Shown here: positions 50,341 to 58,650 of the stretch, one piece after another
Layout: the number at the start of each line of letters is the position of its first letter
Numbering within the stretch: position 1 is the stretch's first letter
Assembly (NCBI RefSeq): GCF_003797825.1
Contig: NZ_RKME01000008.1
Location: 1-64,000 of the forward strand
Source: Gordonia sp. OPL2
GTDB taxonomy: Bacteria; Actinomycetota; Actinomycetes; Mycobacteriales; Mycobacteriaceae
Length of the DNA stretch: 64,000 bases
Direction of reading: 5' to 3'
Notes under the pieces: generated by a model
What the model was told of the DNA's origin: nothing
Seen by the model: the letters and a program-made list of their open reading frames with translations, nothing else
The model's database searches: none
Position numbers and translations under genes: made by a program

Positions 50341-51003
50341 CTACAGGCGGTCCTTGAGCAGCAACCGAACGGTCAGCTCGAGGCGATTGGTGACGTCGGT
50401 GGCCGATGCGCGACGCGTCAGCCACTGCACCAGATTCGACATCCACACGTCGGCGAGGACGCGTGCGACCGCGAGATCCTCCTCGGTGGGCTCACCTTCG
50501 TCGACCATCGCGCCGGCGAGTAGCCGGTCGATGATCCCGGCGACCTGATCGACCTCGGCGGTGGCCGAGGCGTCGGCGAACATGAATGCGCGCGTCATCG
50601 CCTCGGTGAGGAGCGGATCCCGTTGCATCGCATAGGTGATCATGTCCAGGACGTGTCGCAGGCGTTCGACGGCGTTGTCGCCGCGCAGTTGTGAGCGGTC
50701 GACCCGTGATTCGACCCGTCCGAGTTCGCGGGCGAGCGAGGTGACCAGCAGGTGGACCTTCGAGGGGAAGTACCGGTAGAGCGTGCCGACGGCGACGTCG
50801 GCCTTGTCGGCGACGGTCCGCATCTGGACTGCGTCGTAACCGCCCTTGGACGCCAACGCGAGGGTGGCGTCGAGGATGCGGCGACGGCGTTCACGTTGGG
50901 CAGCCGAGCCGGTCTCGGTTCCCACGGACGTCGACGTGCCGTTGGACGGGGCGGCGGTGGCCGCCGAGTCGACGGACGCGTTGGCCGGTGCAGAACGTGC
51001 CAT
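50341..51003 (-). CDS. kstR: TetR-family cholesterol catabolism repressor KstR
   Basis: A 220-residue TetR regulator. The HTH contains VQMRTVADKADVAVGTLYRYFPSKVHLLVTSLARELGRVESR, which is the diagnostic KstR sequence. The ligand domain includes TEAMTRAFMFADASATAEV. KstR represses the upper cholesterol pathway and is released by 3-oxo-cholestenoyl-type CoA esters (known). The Ala/Ser-rich N-terminal tail of about 30 residues is disordered-looking. It is divergent from fadE34, as in Mycobacterium tuberculosis (Rv3574/Rv3573c), and a perfect KstR box sits in between, so it regulates both. Confidence 0.94.
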   Translation of the reverse strand: MARSAPANASVDSAATAAPSNGTSTSVGTETGSAAQRERRRRILDATLALASKGGYDAVQMRTVADKADVAVGTLYRYFPSKVHLLVTSLARELGRVESRVDRSQLRGDNAVERLRHVLDMITYAMQRDPLLTEAMTRAFMFADASATAEVDQVAGIIDRLLAGAMVDEGEPTEEDLAVARVLADVWMSNLVQWLTRRASATDVTNRLELTVRLLLKDRL

Positions 51004-51074
51004 GTGTTCGCAGACATCCTCACGTGATCGGTCGAGACGGGGTGCCTACCGGTCGGCATTCACCCATGGCATAT

Positions 51075-51088
51075 TAGAACAGGTTCTA
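51075..51088. promoter_or_regulatory. KstR operator (kstR/fadE34 divergent promoter)
   Basis: TAGAACAGGTTCTA fits the KstR consensus TnnAACnnGTTnnA at every fixed position and is a complete palindrome apart from the central two bases. It lies 72 bp upstream of kstR and 36 bp upstream of fadE34. Confidence 0.93.
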
Positions 51089-51123
51089 TTTGCCCGTCAC
51101 AACCTGACATACAGAGGAATCAC

Positions 51124-53322
51124 GTGACAATCGCCACGTCTACCGAACAGATCGCCGTCTGTGACGCGATCTCCACCTGGGCGCAGGGTGTCCACACCAC
51201 CGAGCTGGTGCGCGCCGACATCGACAAACCGGCCGACCAGTGGTCGGGCCTGCTGCCCCAACTCGCCGAGTTCGGCGTCTTCGCCGGCGCTCTGCCGGAG
51301 GATCGCGGCGGCTTCGGTGCCACGTTCACCGATGTCGCCGCGATGGTCGAGCAATGCGGGGTCAGCCTCGTGCCGGGGCCGATCGGCCCGATCGTCGCCG
51401 CCGCCATCGGTCTGTCTCGCAGCGCCGACGAGGGTGCCGCTGATCTGCTGGCCCGCGTGGTCGCGGGCGAGGTGGCGGTGGCGACCCCCGCACGGGCACA
51501 TGCAGGACATGATCCGCTCGACATCGTCGACGGAAGCGTCGATCTCGGATTGGTACCCGCGGCCGTCGACGACTGCGCGTTCGTGGTGCCGATGACCGTG
51601 CCCGGTCGTGCGGGCACGTGGTGGATCGTCCCGCCGGGCACGGGTGCCCGCGACATCGCGCCGCACGTCCCGGTCAGCGGCACCGAGTCGGTGTCGACGG
51701 TTCGGCTGTCGGGTCTGCTCGCCGACGATCTCATCGCGCTCGGCGATGGTGGACCGGGCGACGCGGAGCTGATGGCGGGCGTGCTGTCGGCGATGTCGGC
51801 GGCCTATCAGAGCGGCGTGGCGCGCTGGTCGCTCGACACCGCCGTCGCCTACGCGAAGGTGCGTACCCAGTTCGGTTCGCCCATCGGCTCATTCCAGGCG
51901 ATCAAACACATCTGCGCGGACATGCTCTGTCGCAGCGAGGAGCTCACGGCTGTCGCGTGGGATCTCGCGCGTGCGGTCGACGAGATGCTCTTCGGCGCGG
52001 CCGACGAGAACGCCATCGCCCAGCTGGCCCTCAGCCGGTATGCGGCCGACGTGATCGTCGCCGACGCCGCCGTCGCCAACTCCAAGGACTGCGTGCAGAT
52101 CCTCGGGGGCATCGGCTTCACCTTCGAGCACGACGCGCATCTGTACCTGCGGTCGGCGACGACGGCACGGTCGGCTCTGGGGCAGGCCACGCGCTCCCGA
52201 CGTGCCCTCGGGCAGTTGGGACTCGACGGTGCCCGACGCGATTTCGAGATCGACCTGTCGTCGGTCGAGGACCGGCGGGCCGAGGTCAGGGAGGAGGTGG
52301 CGCGCATCGCGGCCACCGAACCCGACCGGCAACGACAGGTGCTCGCCGAGTCCGGCTACCTGATGCCACACTGGCCGCGCCCGTACGGGCTGGCCGCGGA
52401 ACCGGCACTGCAATTGCTGATCGACACCGAGTTCGACCGCGCAGATGTGGTCCGCCCCGATCTCGTGATCGGCGCCTGGGCGATCCCGACGATCCTCGAA
52501 CACGGCACCGACGCCCAGCGTGAACGGTTCGTCGGTCCGACCCTGGCCGGCGATCTCGTATGGTGTCAGCTTTTCAGCGAACCCGAGGCGGGATCGGATC
52601 TGGCCGCCCTGCGTACCCGGGCCACCCGCGTCGACGGGGGATGGTCTCTCACCGGGCAGAAGATCTGGACCTCGCAGGCCCACAACGCGACCTGGGGTGT
52701 GTGTCTCGCACGCACCGACGCGGACGCGCCGAAGCACAAGGGCATCACCTACTTCCTGATCGACATGGCCGCCTCGGGCATCGACATCCGTCCGCTGCGC
52801 GAGCTCACCGGCCGGGCCAATTTCAACGAGGTCTTCCTCGACGACGTGTTCGTCCCCGACGAGTGCGTCGTCGGCGAGATCAACGGCGGCTGGCGACTCG
52901 CCCGCACCACGCTCGCCAACGAGCGGGTGGCGATGGGTGGCTCGGGCCTCGGCAAGGAGATGGACGCCGTGCTCGGCCAGATCTCCGGGTCCGGCCGCGA
53001 CCTCGAACCCGGCGAGTTGGCGACCCTCGGCGGCCTCGTCGCCGAGGCACACGTCGGCCGCGTCCTCGACGCACGAGCGGTCACCCAGCGGCTCGCCGGG
53101 CACGACCCGGGGGCGCTGTCGAGCGTGCGCAAGCTCATCGGCGTCCGCCACCGTCAGGCGGTCCCGGAGTTCGCTCTCGATCTTCTCGGCGTGGACGGCA
53201 TTGCCGCCGGCGAGGCCTCCGACCTGTTCCTGCAGAACCGGTGCCTGTCCATCGCGGGCGGAACCACGCAGATCCTGCGCACCGCGGCGGCGGAACGCAT
53301 TCTCGGTTTGCCGCGCGGCTGA
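51124..53322 (+). CDS. fadE34: Fused acyl-CoA dehydrogenase FadE34 (cholesterol side chain)
   Basis: A 732-residue protein with two acyl-CoA dehydrogenase domains in tandem. The first (about 1-350) has KVRTQFGSPIGSFQAIKHICADMLC near 245. The second (about 380-732) has the FAD/substrate motif WCQLFSEPEAGSDLAALRTRA near 478, GQKIWTSQAHNATWGVCLART and the terminal SIAGGTTQILRTAAAERILGLPRG. FadE34 dehydrogenates the C24 (five-carbon side chain) steroid-CoA in mycobacterial cholesterol catabolism (known). GTG 51124 follows a GAGGA site, 36 bp after the KstR box. It is separated from fadE28 by a second KstR box. Confidence 0.93.
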   Translation: MTIATSTEQIAVCDAISTWAQGVHTTELVRADIDKPADQWSGLLPQLAEFGVFAGALPEDRGGFGATFTDVAAMVEQCGVSLVPGPIGPIVAAAIGLSRSADEGAADLLARVVAGEVAVATPARAHAGHDPLDIVDGSVDLGLVPAAVDDCAFVVPMTVPGRAGTWWIVPPGTGARDIAPHVPVSGTESVSTVRLSGLLADDLIALGDGGPGDAELMAGVLSAMSAAYQSGVARWSLDTAVAYAKVRTQFGSPIGSFQAIKHICADMLCRSEELTAVAWDLARAVDEMLFGAADENAIAQLALSRYAADVIVADAAVANSKDCVQILGGIGFTFEHDAHLYLRSATTARSALGQATRSRRALGQLGLDGARRDFEIDLSSVEDRRAEVREEVARIAATEPDRQRQVLAESGYLMPHWPRPYGLAAEPALQLLIDTEFDRADVVRPDLVIGAWAIPTILEHGTDAQRERFVGPTLAGDLVWCQLFSEPEAGSDLAALRTRATRVDGGWSLTGQKIWTSQAHNATWGVCLARTDADAPKHKGITYFLIDMAASGIDIRPLRELTGRANFNEVFLDDVFVPDECVVGEINGGWRLARTTLANERVAMGGSGLGKEMDAVLGQISGSGRDLEPGELATLGGLVAEAHVGRVLDARAVTQRLAGHDPGALSSVRKLIGVRHRQAVPEFALDLLGVDGIAAGEASDLFLQNRCLSIAGGTTQILRTAAAERILGLPRG

Positions 53323-53403
53323 CGGCTCGCGCCGCCCCGGAAAGCCTCGAATCGGCAGTTGAGGACCCATACCGACCCCTGGGGTCGTGACGTCTGATAC
53401 AAC

Positions 53404-53417
53404 TAGAACAGGTTCTA
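53404..53417. promoter_or_regulatory. KstR operator (fadE28-ltp2 operon promoter)
   Basis: TAGAACAGGTTCTA, identical to the box at 51075-51088 and again a full match to TnnAACnnGTTnnA. It lies 24 bp upstream of the fadE28 GTG, so the fadE28-fadE29-chsH2-chsH1-ltp2 operon has its own KstR-controlled promoter. Confidence 0.93.
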
Positions 53418-53440
53418 ATTTGTCGCAAGGAGGCAGTGGG

Positions 53441-54538
53441 GTGGACTTCGCCCTCGACGACACGGCCGTCGCTGTTCGCGACGCGGCCGCGGAGGTATTC
53501 GCCCGGCATCAGCCGGATTGGGAGAGCAGGTTCGATCAGCCGGGGGGCGGTGGCTTCGACGACACCCTCTGGGCGTCGGTCACGGGCGCCGGACTGCTGG
53601 CGCTGCCGTTGCCGGCCGATCTCGGCGGCGACGAGGTGGCGGTGAACGATCTGCTCCCGTTGCTGCGGGCCATGGGGTCGGCCGCCGCGGTGACACCGGC
53701 GATCGGCACGCTCGTCTCGGCGCTGACACTGCGTCACGCGTCGGACGCGGCGACCGCGAAATGGGGTCGCACGCTCGCCGACGGTGGGTGGCACGCGACA
53801 GCGATCGGAGAGCAGGGCGACGCTCTGACCTCCACACCGCACACCACCATCCGCGACGGCAGACTGACCGGGACCAAGACCGGAGTGCTGCATGCCGAGG
53901 GTGCGGCTGCGCTGGTCGTCGCAACCGACGGTGGCGTGGTCGTCGTCAGCGGCGACAGCCCGGGGGTGACCCTCACGCGCACCCCGTCGTCGGCCGGCTG
54001 GGGCGAATACACCGTCCGCTTCGACGACGTGCAGTTCGACGAGACCGATGTGCTGACCGCGGATGTCGATGTGCTGCGTGACCACTACCGATTGCTGCTG
54101 GCGGCCTATGCGGACGGGCTCGTCGACGGCGCCGCCCGTCTCACCGCCACGCATGTCACGCAACGCGAGCAGTTCGGCAAGCCGATCGCGCTGTTCCAGG
54201 CCGTCGGCCAGCAGCTCGCCGATGTCTACATCGTCGGCCGGTCCCTCAACCTCGCCACCACGGCGGCCGCCTGGCGGATGACCGAGGGCCTGGACGCCGC
54301 ACAGGATCTCGGCATCGCGGGTTATTGGCTGGCAGCCGAGGTCCCGGCGACACTGCGGACGATGACGCACCTGCACGGCGGGATCGGCGTCGACGTCACC
54401 TATCCGCTGCACCGGTACTTCTCCATCGCCAAGGATCTCGCCCGCCTCGTCGGCGGCGCCGATGCGCGACTCGACGAGGTCGCGGACGACTCCGACGCGC
54501 GCCTCGACCCGAAAGCGCAGGCAGCACATGTTCATTGA
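53441..54538 (+). CDS. fadE28: Acyl-CoA dehydrogenase FadE28 (ChsE1/2 heterotetramer subunit)
   Basis: A 365-residue acyl-CoA dehydrogenase family member with few catalytic marks: TATHVTQREQFGKPIALFQAVGQQLADVYI near 235 and MTHLHGGIGVDVTYPLHRYFSIAKDLARLVGG near 310. It pairs with FadE29 as an alpha2-beta2 enzyme that dehydrogenates the three-carbon steroid side-chain CoA (known for Rv3544c/Rv3543c). GTG 53441 is chosen: AAGGAGG stands 7 bp upstream, and the earlier ATG at 53387 would put the KstR box inside the gene. Its end overlaps fadE29 by 11 bp. Confidence 0.9.
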   Translation: MDFALDDTAVAVRDAAAEVFARHQPDWESRFDQPGGGGFDDTLWASVTGAGLLALPLPADLGGDEVAVNDLLPLLRAMGSAAAVTPAIGTLVSALTLRHASDAATAKWGRTLADGGWHATAIGEQGDALTSTPHTTIRDGRLTGTKTGVLHAEGAAALVVATDGGVVVVSGDSPGVTLTRTPSSAGWGEYTVRFDDVQFDETDVLTADVDVLRDHYRLLLAAYADGLVDGAARLTATHVTQREQFGKPIALFQAVGQQLADVYIVGRSLNLATTAAAWRMTEGLDAAQDLGIAGYWLAAEVPATLRTMTHLHGGIGVDVTYPLHRYFSIAKDLARLVGGADARLDEVADDSDARLDPKAQAAHVH

Positions 54539-55691
54539 TCTCACACCGGAACAAGCCGCGTTGCGTGCCGAACTCCGCGAGTATTTCGCCGGGCTGGTCA
54601 GCCCCGCAGACGCAGAGGTCATGCTCACCGAACGCCATGGTGAGACCTACCGCAAGGTCATTCGCCAAATGGGCAAAGATGGCTGGCTCGGCGTCGGCTG
54701 GCCGAAAGAGTACGGCGGCAAAGGGTTCGGCCAGATCGAGCAGCAGATCTTCACCAACGAGGCCGTCCGCGCAGACGTCCCTCTGCCGGCCGTCACTTTG
54801 CAGACCGTCGGCCCGACGCTGCAGGAACACGGCACCGATGAGCTCAAGCGGAAGTTCCTGCCGGACATCCTCGCCGGGGAGGTTCACTTCGCGATCGGCT
54901 ACACCGAGCCCGGAGCCGGTACCGATCTCGCGTCGCTGACCACGAGCGCAGTTCTCGACGGCGATCACTATGTGGTGAACGGACAGAAGATCTTCACCAC
55001 CGGCGCACACGACGCCGACTACATCTGGCTGGCCGTGCGCACCGACAAGGAGGCGCCCAAGCACAAGGGCATCTCGATCCTCATCGTCGACACGACCGAT
55101 CCCGGATTCAGCTGGACGCCGATCATCACCGCCGACGGTGCCCACCATGTCAATGCCACCTACTACAACGACGTGACGGTGCCCGTCTCGATGCGGGTCG
55201 GAGACGAGGGTGAGGGGTGGAAGTTGATCACCACCCAGCTCAACCATGAGCGCGTCATGCTCGGCCCGGCCGGTCGGATCGACGGGCTGGCGGCGCGGAT
55301 ACGCGCCTGGGCGCAGCAACCCGGGCCCGACGGGACCGTGATCGCCAAGCATCCCGACGTCCGGCGCGCCCTCGCCGAGATCGAGGCCTATGCCCGGATC
55401 AACGAACTGCTCAACTGGCAGGTCGCGTCGAGCGGTGAGTCGATCTCGATGGCGGACGCCGCGGCGACCAAGGTCTTCGCCACCGAGCGACTCCAGCACA
55501 TCTGCCGACTCATCAACGAGATCGTCGGCCGCCACGGCGATTTCACCGATCCCGCGACCGCCGCGCTGGTCGACTGGCTCGATGTCCAGCAGAAGCGCAA
55601 CGTTGTCATCACCTTCGGTGGTGGTGTCAACGAAGTCATGCGCGACATGATCGCCACCGCCGGACTGGGATTGCCGAGGGCCAAGCGATGA
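54528..55691 (+). CDS. fadE29: Acyl-CoA dehydrogenase FadE29 (partner of FadE28)
   Basis: A 387-residue acyl-CoA dehydrogenase. GYTEPGAGTDLASLTTSAV near residue 122 and GQKIFTTGAHDADYIWLAVRTD near 150 bind FAD and substrate. TQLNHERVMLGPAGRIDGL near 242 and the C-terminal TFGGGVNEVMRDMIATAGLGLP complete the family pattern. It forms the FadE28-FadE29 steroid side-chain dehydrogenase. ATG 54528 overlaps the fadE28 end. Its last 11 codons and stop (55659-55691) are duplicated 323 bp downstream, flanking an inserted repeat module. Confidence 0.94.
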   Translation: MFIDLTPEQAALRAELREYFAGLVSPADAEVMLTERHGETYRKVIRQMGKDGWLGVGWPKEYGGKGFGQIEQQIFTNEAVRADVPLPAVTLQTVGPTLQEHGTDELKRKFLPDILAGEVHFAIGYTEPGAGTDLASLTTSAVLDGDHYVVNGQKIFTTGAHDADYIWLAVRTDKEAPKHKGISILIVDTTDPGFSWTPIITADGAHHVNATYYNDVTVPVSMRVGDEGEGWKLITTQLNHERVMLGPAGRIDGLAARIRAWAQQPGPDGTVIAKHPDVRRALAEIEAYARINELLNWQVASSGESISMADAAATKVFATERLQHICRLINEIVGRHGDFTDPATAALVDWLDVQQKRNVVITFGGGVNEVMRDMIATAGLGLPRAKR

Positions 55692-56015
55692 CTGTGTGTG
55701 CATCCCCGAGGAGCGAGTGTGCAGGTGATGGGACTGTGTTTCGGTCCCTGAGGAGCGAGCTTGCGGGTGACCTGACTGTGTTCGGGTCCCTGAGGAGCGA
55801 GTATGCAGGTGAAGGGACTGAGTTCGGGTCCCTGAGGAGCGAGTGTGCGGGTGACTTGACTGTGTTCGGGTCCCTGAGGAGCGAGCTTGCGAGCGTCACG
55901 AAGGGCGATGCTGCTGAGGTGACGAGACCCTTCGTGACGCACGCTCCTTCGTCGCGGGCTCCTCAGGGGGCGGGAGACGGTGCCGGACTGGGATTGCCGA
56001 GGGCCAAGCGATGAC
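55659..56015 (+). repeat. Repeat module inserted at the fadE29/chsH2 junction, flanked by a 34-bp direct duplication
   Basis: The 34 bases 55659-55692 (end of fadE29 through ATGAC) recur exactly at 55982-56015. Between them lie five 42-bp-spaced units of the GAGGAGCGAG repeat, starting at 55703, 55745, 55787, 55829 and 55871, and one inverted unit at about 55928-55970. The second duplicate carries the ATGA junction that starts chsH2. The structure looks like an expansion inserted into an original fadE29-chsH2 ATGA overlap. Confidence 0.92.
55688..56014 (+). CDS. Repeat-encoded open reading frame between fadE29 and chsH2
   Basis: 108 codons. The ATG overlaps the fadE29 stop (ATGA) and the stop overlaps the chsH2 ATG (ATGA), so it fits perfectly into the translationally coupled operon. 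The product is built from 14-residue units of the type SLRSELAGDLTVFG, then a short unrelated stretch, and ends GLGLPRAKR like FadE29 itself. It has no recognised domain, signal peptide or membrane span. It may be a bystander reading frame that simply keeps ribosomes moving through the insert, or a real peptide. Function unknown. Confidence 0.5.
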   Translation: MTVCASPRSECAGDGTVFRSLRSELAGDLTVFGSLRSEYAGEGTEFGSLRSECAGDLTVFGSLRSELASVTKGDAAEVTRPFVTHAPSSRAPQGAGDGAGLGLPRAKR

Positions 56016-57033
56016 CGCATCGACCGCCGATGAGATCCGCGCGGCCGCCGACGCCATCAAGGCCGGCGGCCCCAGTGCGCCGACCAAGGGGCGCGACCCG
56101 ATCAACCAGCCCATGATCCACAACTGGGTCGAGGCGATGGGCGACGAGAACCCCATCTACGTGGACGAATCCGCGGCCCGCGCCGCCGGGCATCCGGGGA
56201 TCGTCGCACCGCCCGCGATGGCACAGGTGTGGACGATGCGCGGCCTGCACGGTCGCCGCACCGCCGACGATCCGCTGGGACGGGCCAGCGAACTGTTCGA
56301 CGAGGCCGGCTACACCTCGGTTGTCGCGACCAACTGCGACACCGTGTACCACCGCTACACACGTCCGGGCGAGGAGGTCACGCTCTCGGCCGAACTCACC
56401 GACGTGGTCGGTCCCAAGAACACCGCGCTCGGGGAGGGATGGTTCTTCACCACCCGCAACATCTGGTCGGTCGGTGAGGAAGTCGTCGCAGAGATGTCCT
56501 TCCGCATCCTCAAGTTCCGCCCGCCTGCGCAGGCCGATCCCGCTCCCGGGGATGCCACGGCGTCGTCGGTCCCCGACGATCTCGATCCCGCACGGATGCT
56601 GCGCCCCAGTGCCTCTCGTGACACCGAGTTCTTCTGGGAGGGCGTCGCAGCGCACGAGCTACGCATCCAGCAACTCGAGGACGGGACGCTGCGGCACCCG
56701 CCGATCCCCGCCATCTGGAAGTCACGACACCCGGATGGCACCGTGCCGCGAACGGAGTACGTCGTCGCATCGGGACGCGGCACCGTGTTCAGTCACGTGG
56801 TGCATCACGCACCGAAGGTCCCGGGCCGGCAGCTGCCCTTCGTGGTGGCCCTCGTCGAGCTCGACGAAGGCGTGCGGATGCTCGGTGAGCTCCGCGGGAT
56901 CGCTCCCGAGGATGTCCGGATCGGACTTCCGGTCGAGGTCACCTTTCTCGACTTCCCGGCCGACGACGACACAGGGACCGCTGGGTGGACCCTGTACGCG
57001 TGGACACCGATCGACAACGAGGAGCAGAAGTGA
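56011..57033 (+). CDS. chsH2: Steroid side-chain enoyl-CoA hydratase subunit ChsH2 (MaoC + DUF35)
   Basis: A 340-residue two-domain protein. The N-terminal MaoC-like domain (about 1-170) has PINQPMIHNWVEAMGDENPIYVD near residue 31. The C-terminal DUF35/OB domain (about 190-340) has GTVFSHVVHHAPKVPGRQLPFVVALVELDEGVRMLGELRG. ChsH1-ChsH2 hydrates the C22 steroid enoyl-CoA, and the DUF35 part docks the Ltp2 aldolase (known). The usual CxxC zinc-ribbon cysteines of DUF35 are absent here. The ATG 56011 lies in the second copy of the duplicated 34-bp segment. The stop overlaps chsH1 (GTGA). Confidence 0.93.
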   Translation: MTASTADEIRAAADAIKAGGPSAPTKGRDPINQPMIHNWVEAMGDENPIYVDESAARAAGHPGIVAPPAMAQVWTMRGLHGRRTADDPLGRASELFDEAGYTSVVATNCDTVYHRYTRPGEEVTLSAELTDVVGPKNTALGEGWFFTTRNIWSVGEEVVAEMSFRILKFRPPAQADPAPGDATASSVPDDLDPARMLRPSASRDTEFFWEGVAAHELRIQQLEDGTLRHPPIPAIWKSRHPDGTVPRTEYVVASGRGTVFSHVVHHAPKVPGRQLPFVVALVELDEGVRMLGELRGIAPEDVRIGLPVEVTFLDFPADDDTGTAGWTLYAWTPIDNEEQK

Positions 57034-57443
57034 CCAGCGTTGCGACACAACCGGTCCGAGTCGCCGACACGCTGCCTCCGCTGACCGTCGACGCGAGTCC
57101 GACGTTCGTGGTGGCGACCGCCCTGGCCACCCGTGACTTCCAGGATGTCCACCACGACCGTGACCTCGCGCAGGCCAAGGGTTCCAAGGACATCTTCGTC
57201 AACATCCTCACCGACACTGGCCTGGTCGAGCGGTTCGTGACCGACTGGGCGGGGCCGACGGCGCGTATCCGGTCGATCAATCTCAAGCTCGGCGTGCCCT
57301 GGTACGCCTACGATTCGGTGACCTTCACCGGTGAGGTCGTCGAGATCACCGACGCCGTGGTGACGGTGTCGGTGACCGGGACCAATTCGCTGGGCAAACA
57401 CGTGATCTCGACGGTCACCGTGACATTCGGCGGTGACGTCTGA
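57030..57443 (+). CDS. chsH1: Steroid side-chain enoyl-CoA hydratase subunit ChsH1 (MaoC)
   Basis: A 137-residue MaoC-type hotdog protein. TRDFQDVHHDRDLAQAKGSKDIFVNILTDTGLVERFV near residue 35 contains the hydratase Asp/His pair. It pairs with ChsH2 to hydrate the steroid enoyl-CoA formed by FadE28-FadE29. GTG 57030 overlaps the chsH2 stop (GTGA); longer upstream readings overlap chsH2 and are rejected. The stop overlaps the ltp2 start (TGATG). The compact overlaps show an operon built for equal synthesis. Confidence 0.92.
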   Translation: MTSVATQPVRVADTLPPLTVDASPTFVVATALATRDFQDVHHDRDLAQAKGSKDIFVNILTDTGLVERFVTDWAGPTARIRSINLKLGVPWYAYDSVTFTGEVVEITDAVVTVSVTGTNSLGKHVISTVTVTFGGDV

Positions 57444-58624
57444 TGGCCGGGCTCTCCGGAAAGGCGGCGATCGCGGGGATCGGGGCGACCGAGTTCTCCA
57501 AGGACTCGGGCCGCAGCGAGTTGAGATTGGCCGCCGAAGCGGTGTCTGCCGCCGTCGCCGACGCAGGCCTGAGTCCCGAGGATGTCGACGGCCTGGTGTC
57601 GTTCACGATGGACACCAACGCCGAGATCGCCGTGGCGCGTGCGGTCGGTATCAAGGAGATGACCTATTTCTCCCGAATCCACTACGGGGGTGGCGCGGCG
57701 TGCGCCACGGTGCAGCAGGCCGCGATGGCGGTCGCGACCGGAGTCGCCGATGTCGTCGTCGCCTACCGCGCCTTCAACGAACGGTCGGGACTGCGGTTCG
57801 GTCAGGTGAACAGCGCTGTCGCGAACCAGGAGAACTCGTCGGGCACCGACAACGCGTTCGTGTATCCCCACGGACTGTCCACGCCGGCGGCATTCGTCGC
57901 CATGGTCGCGCAGCGGTACATGCACGAGTACGGGGCGACCAGTGAGGATTTCGGCCGAATCGCCGTCGTCGACCGCAAGCACGCCGCGGTCAACCCGAAC
58001 GCCTTCTTCCATGGCAAGCCGATCACCTTGGAGGACCACCAGGCCTCGCGCTACATCGCCGAGCCACTGCACCTGCTCGACTGCTGCCAGGAATCCGACG
58101 GCGGTGTGGCCATCGTCGTCGTGTCGGCCGAGCGTGCGCGGGACCTCCCGCACACCCCGGCGGTCATCGCCGGCGCGGCGGCGGGAAGCGCCGACGACCA
58201 GTTCATCATGTCGAGCTACTACCGGGACGACCTCGCCGGCCTACCCGAGATGGGTCTGGTGGGACGCCAGCTGTGGAAGCAGTCCGGGCTGGGGCCGTCG
58301 GACATGGACATGGCCATTCTCTACGACCACTTCACGCCGTACACATTGATGCAGCTCGAGGAGCTCGGCTTCTGCGGTCGTGGTGAGGCGAAAGACTTTG
58401 TGCGCCAACCGGGTGCACTCGAGGTCGGGGGTCAGCTTCCGCTGAACACCCATGGGGGACAGCTCGGCGAGGCCTACATCCACGGGATGAACGGCATCGC
58501 CGAGGCGGTCCGGCAGATACGCGGTGACTCGGTCAATCAGGTCGAGAACGCCGAGAAGATCGTGGTCACCGCGGGCACGGGCGTTCCCACCAGCGGTCTG
58601 GTGCTCACACAGTCCAGCCGATAG
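57443..58624 (+). CDS. ltp2: Steroid side-chain aldolase Ltp2 (thiolase-like)
   Basis: A 393-residue thiolase-fold protein of the SCP-x/lipid-transfer type. IAGIGATEFSKDSGRSELRLAAEAV begins the chain, then HYGGGAACATVQQA near 75, LYDHFTPYTLMQLEELGFCGRGEAKDFV near 290 and LPLNTHGGQLGEAYIHGMNGIAEAVRQ near 335. Ltp2 performs the retro-aldol cleavage that removes the last propionyl unit of the sterol side chain, releasing androstenedione-type ketone and propionyl-CoA (known). It works with the ChsH2 DUF35 domain encoded upstream. An acyl-CoA synthetase follows 26 bp later. Confidence 0.93.
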   Translation: MAGLSGKAAIAGIGATEFSKDSGRSELRLAAEAVSAAVADAGLSPEDVDGLVSFTMDTNAEIAVARAVGIKEMTYFSRIHYGGGAACATVQQAAMAVATGVADVVVAYRAFNERSGLRFGQVNSAVANQENSSGTDNAFVYPHGLSTPAAFVAMVAQRYMHEYGATSEDFGRIAVVDRKHAAVNPNAFFHGKPITLEDHQASRYIAEPLHLLDCCQESDGGVAIVVVSAERARDLPHTPAVIAGAAAGSADDQFIMSSYYRDDLAGLPEMGLVGRQLWKQSGLGPSDMDMAILYDHFTPYTLMQLEELGFCGRGEAKDFVRQPGALEVGGQLPLNTHGGQLGEAYIHGMNGIAEAVRQIRGDSVNQVENAEKIVVTAGTGVPTSGLVLTQSSR

Positions 58625-58650
58625 CGGCGAGCTCAGCAGAGGGAGTAGAC

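Noticed and set aside
53387..53440. Earlier ATG start for fadE28 at 53387
   Set aside because: It would place the KstR operator at 53404-53417 inside the coding region. GTG 53441 has an ideal AAGGAGG site and family-typical length.
55703..55912. Possible CRISPR array (five regularly spaced repeats)
   Set aside because: The period is 42 bp with near-continuous repeat; the sequence between cores is nearly the same in all units, not unique spacers. No cas genes are present, and the same units occur singly elsewhere.
55659..56015. Insertion sequence or transposon at the fadE29/chsH2 junction
   Set aside because: No transposase and no terminal inverted repeats are present; the duplicated 34 bp is too long for a normal target-site duplication.
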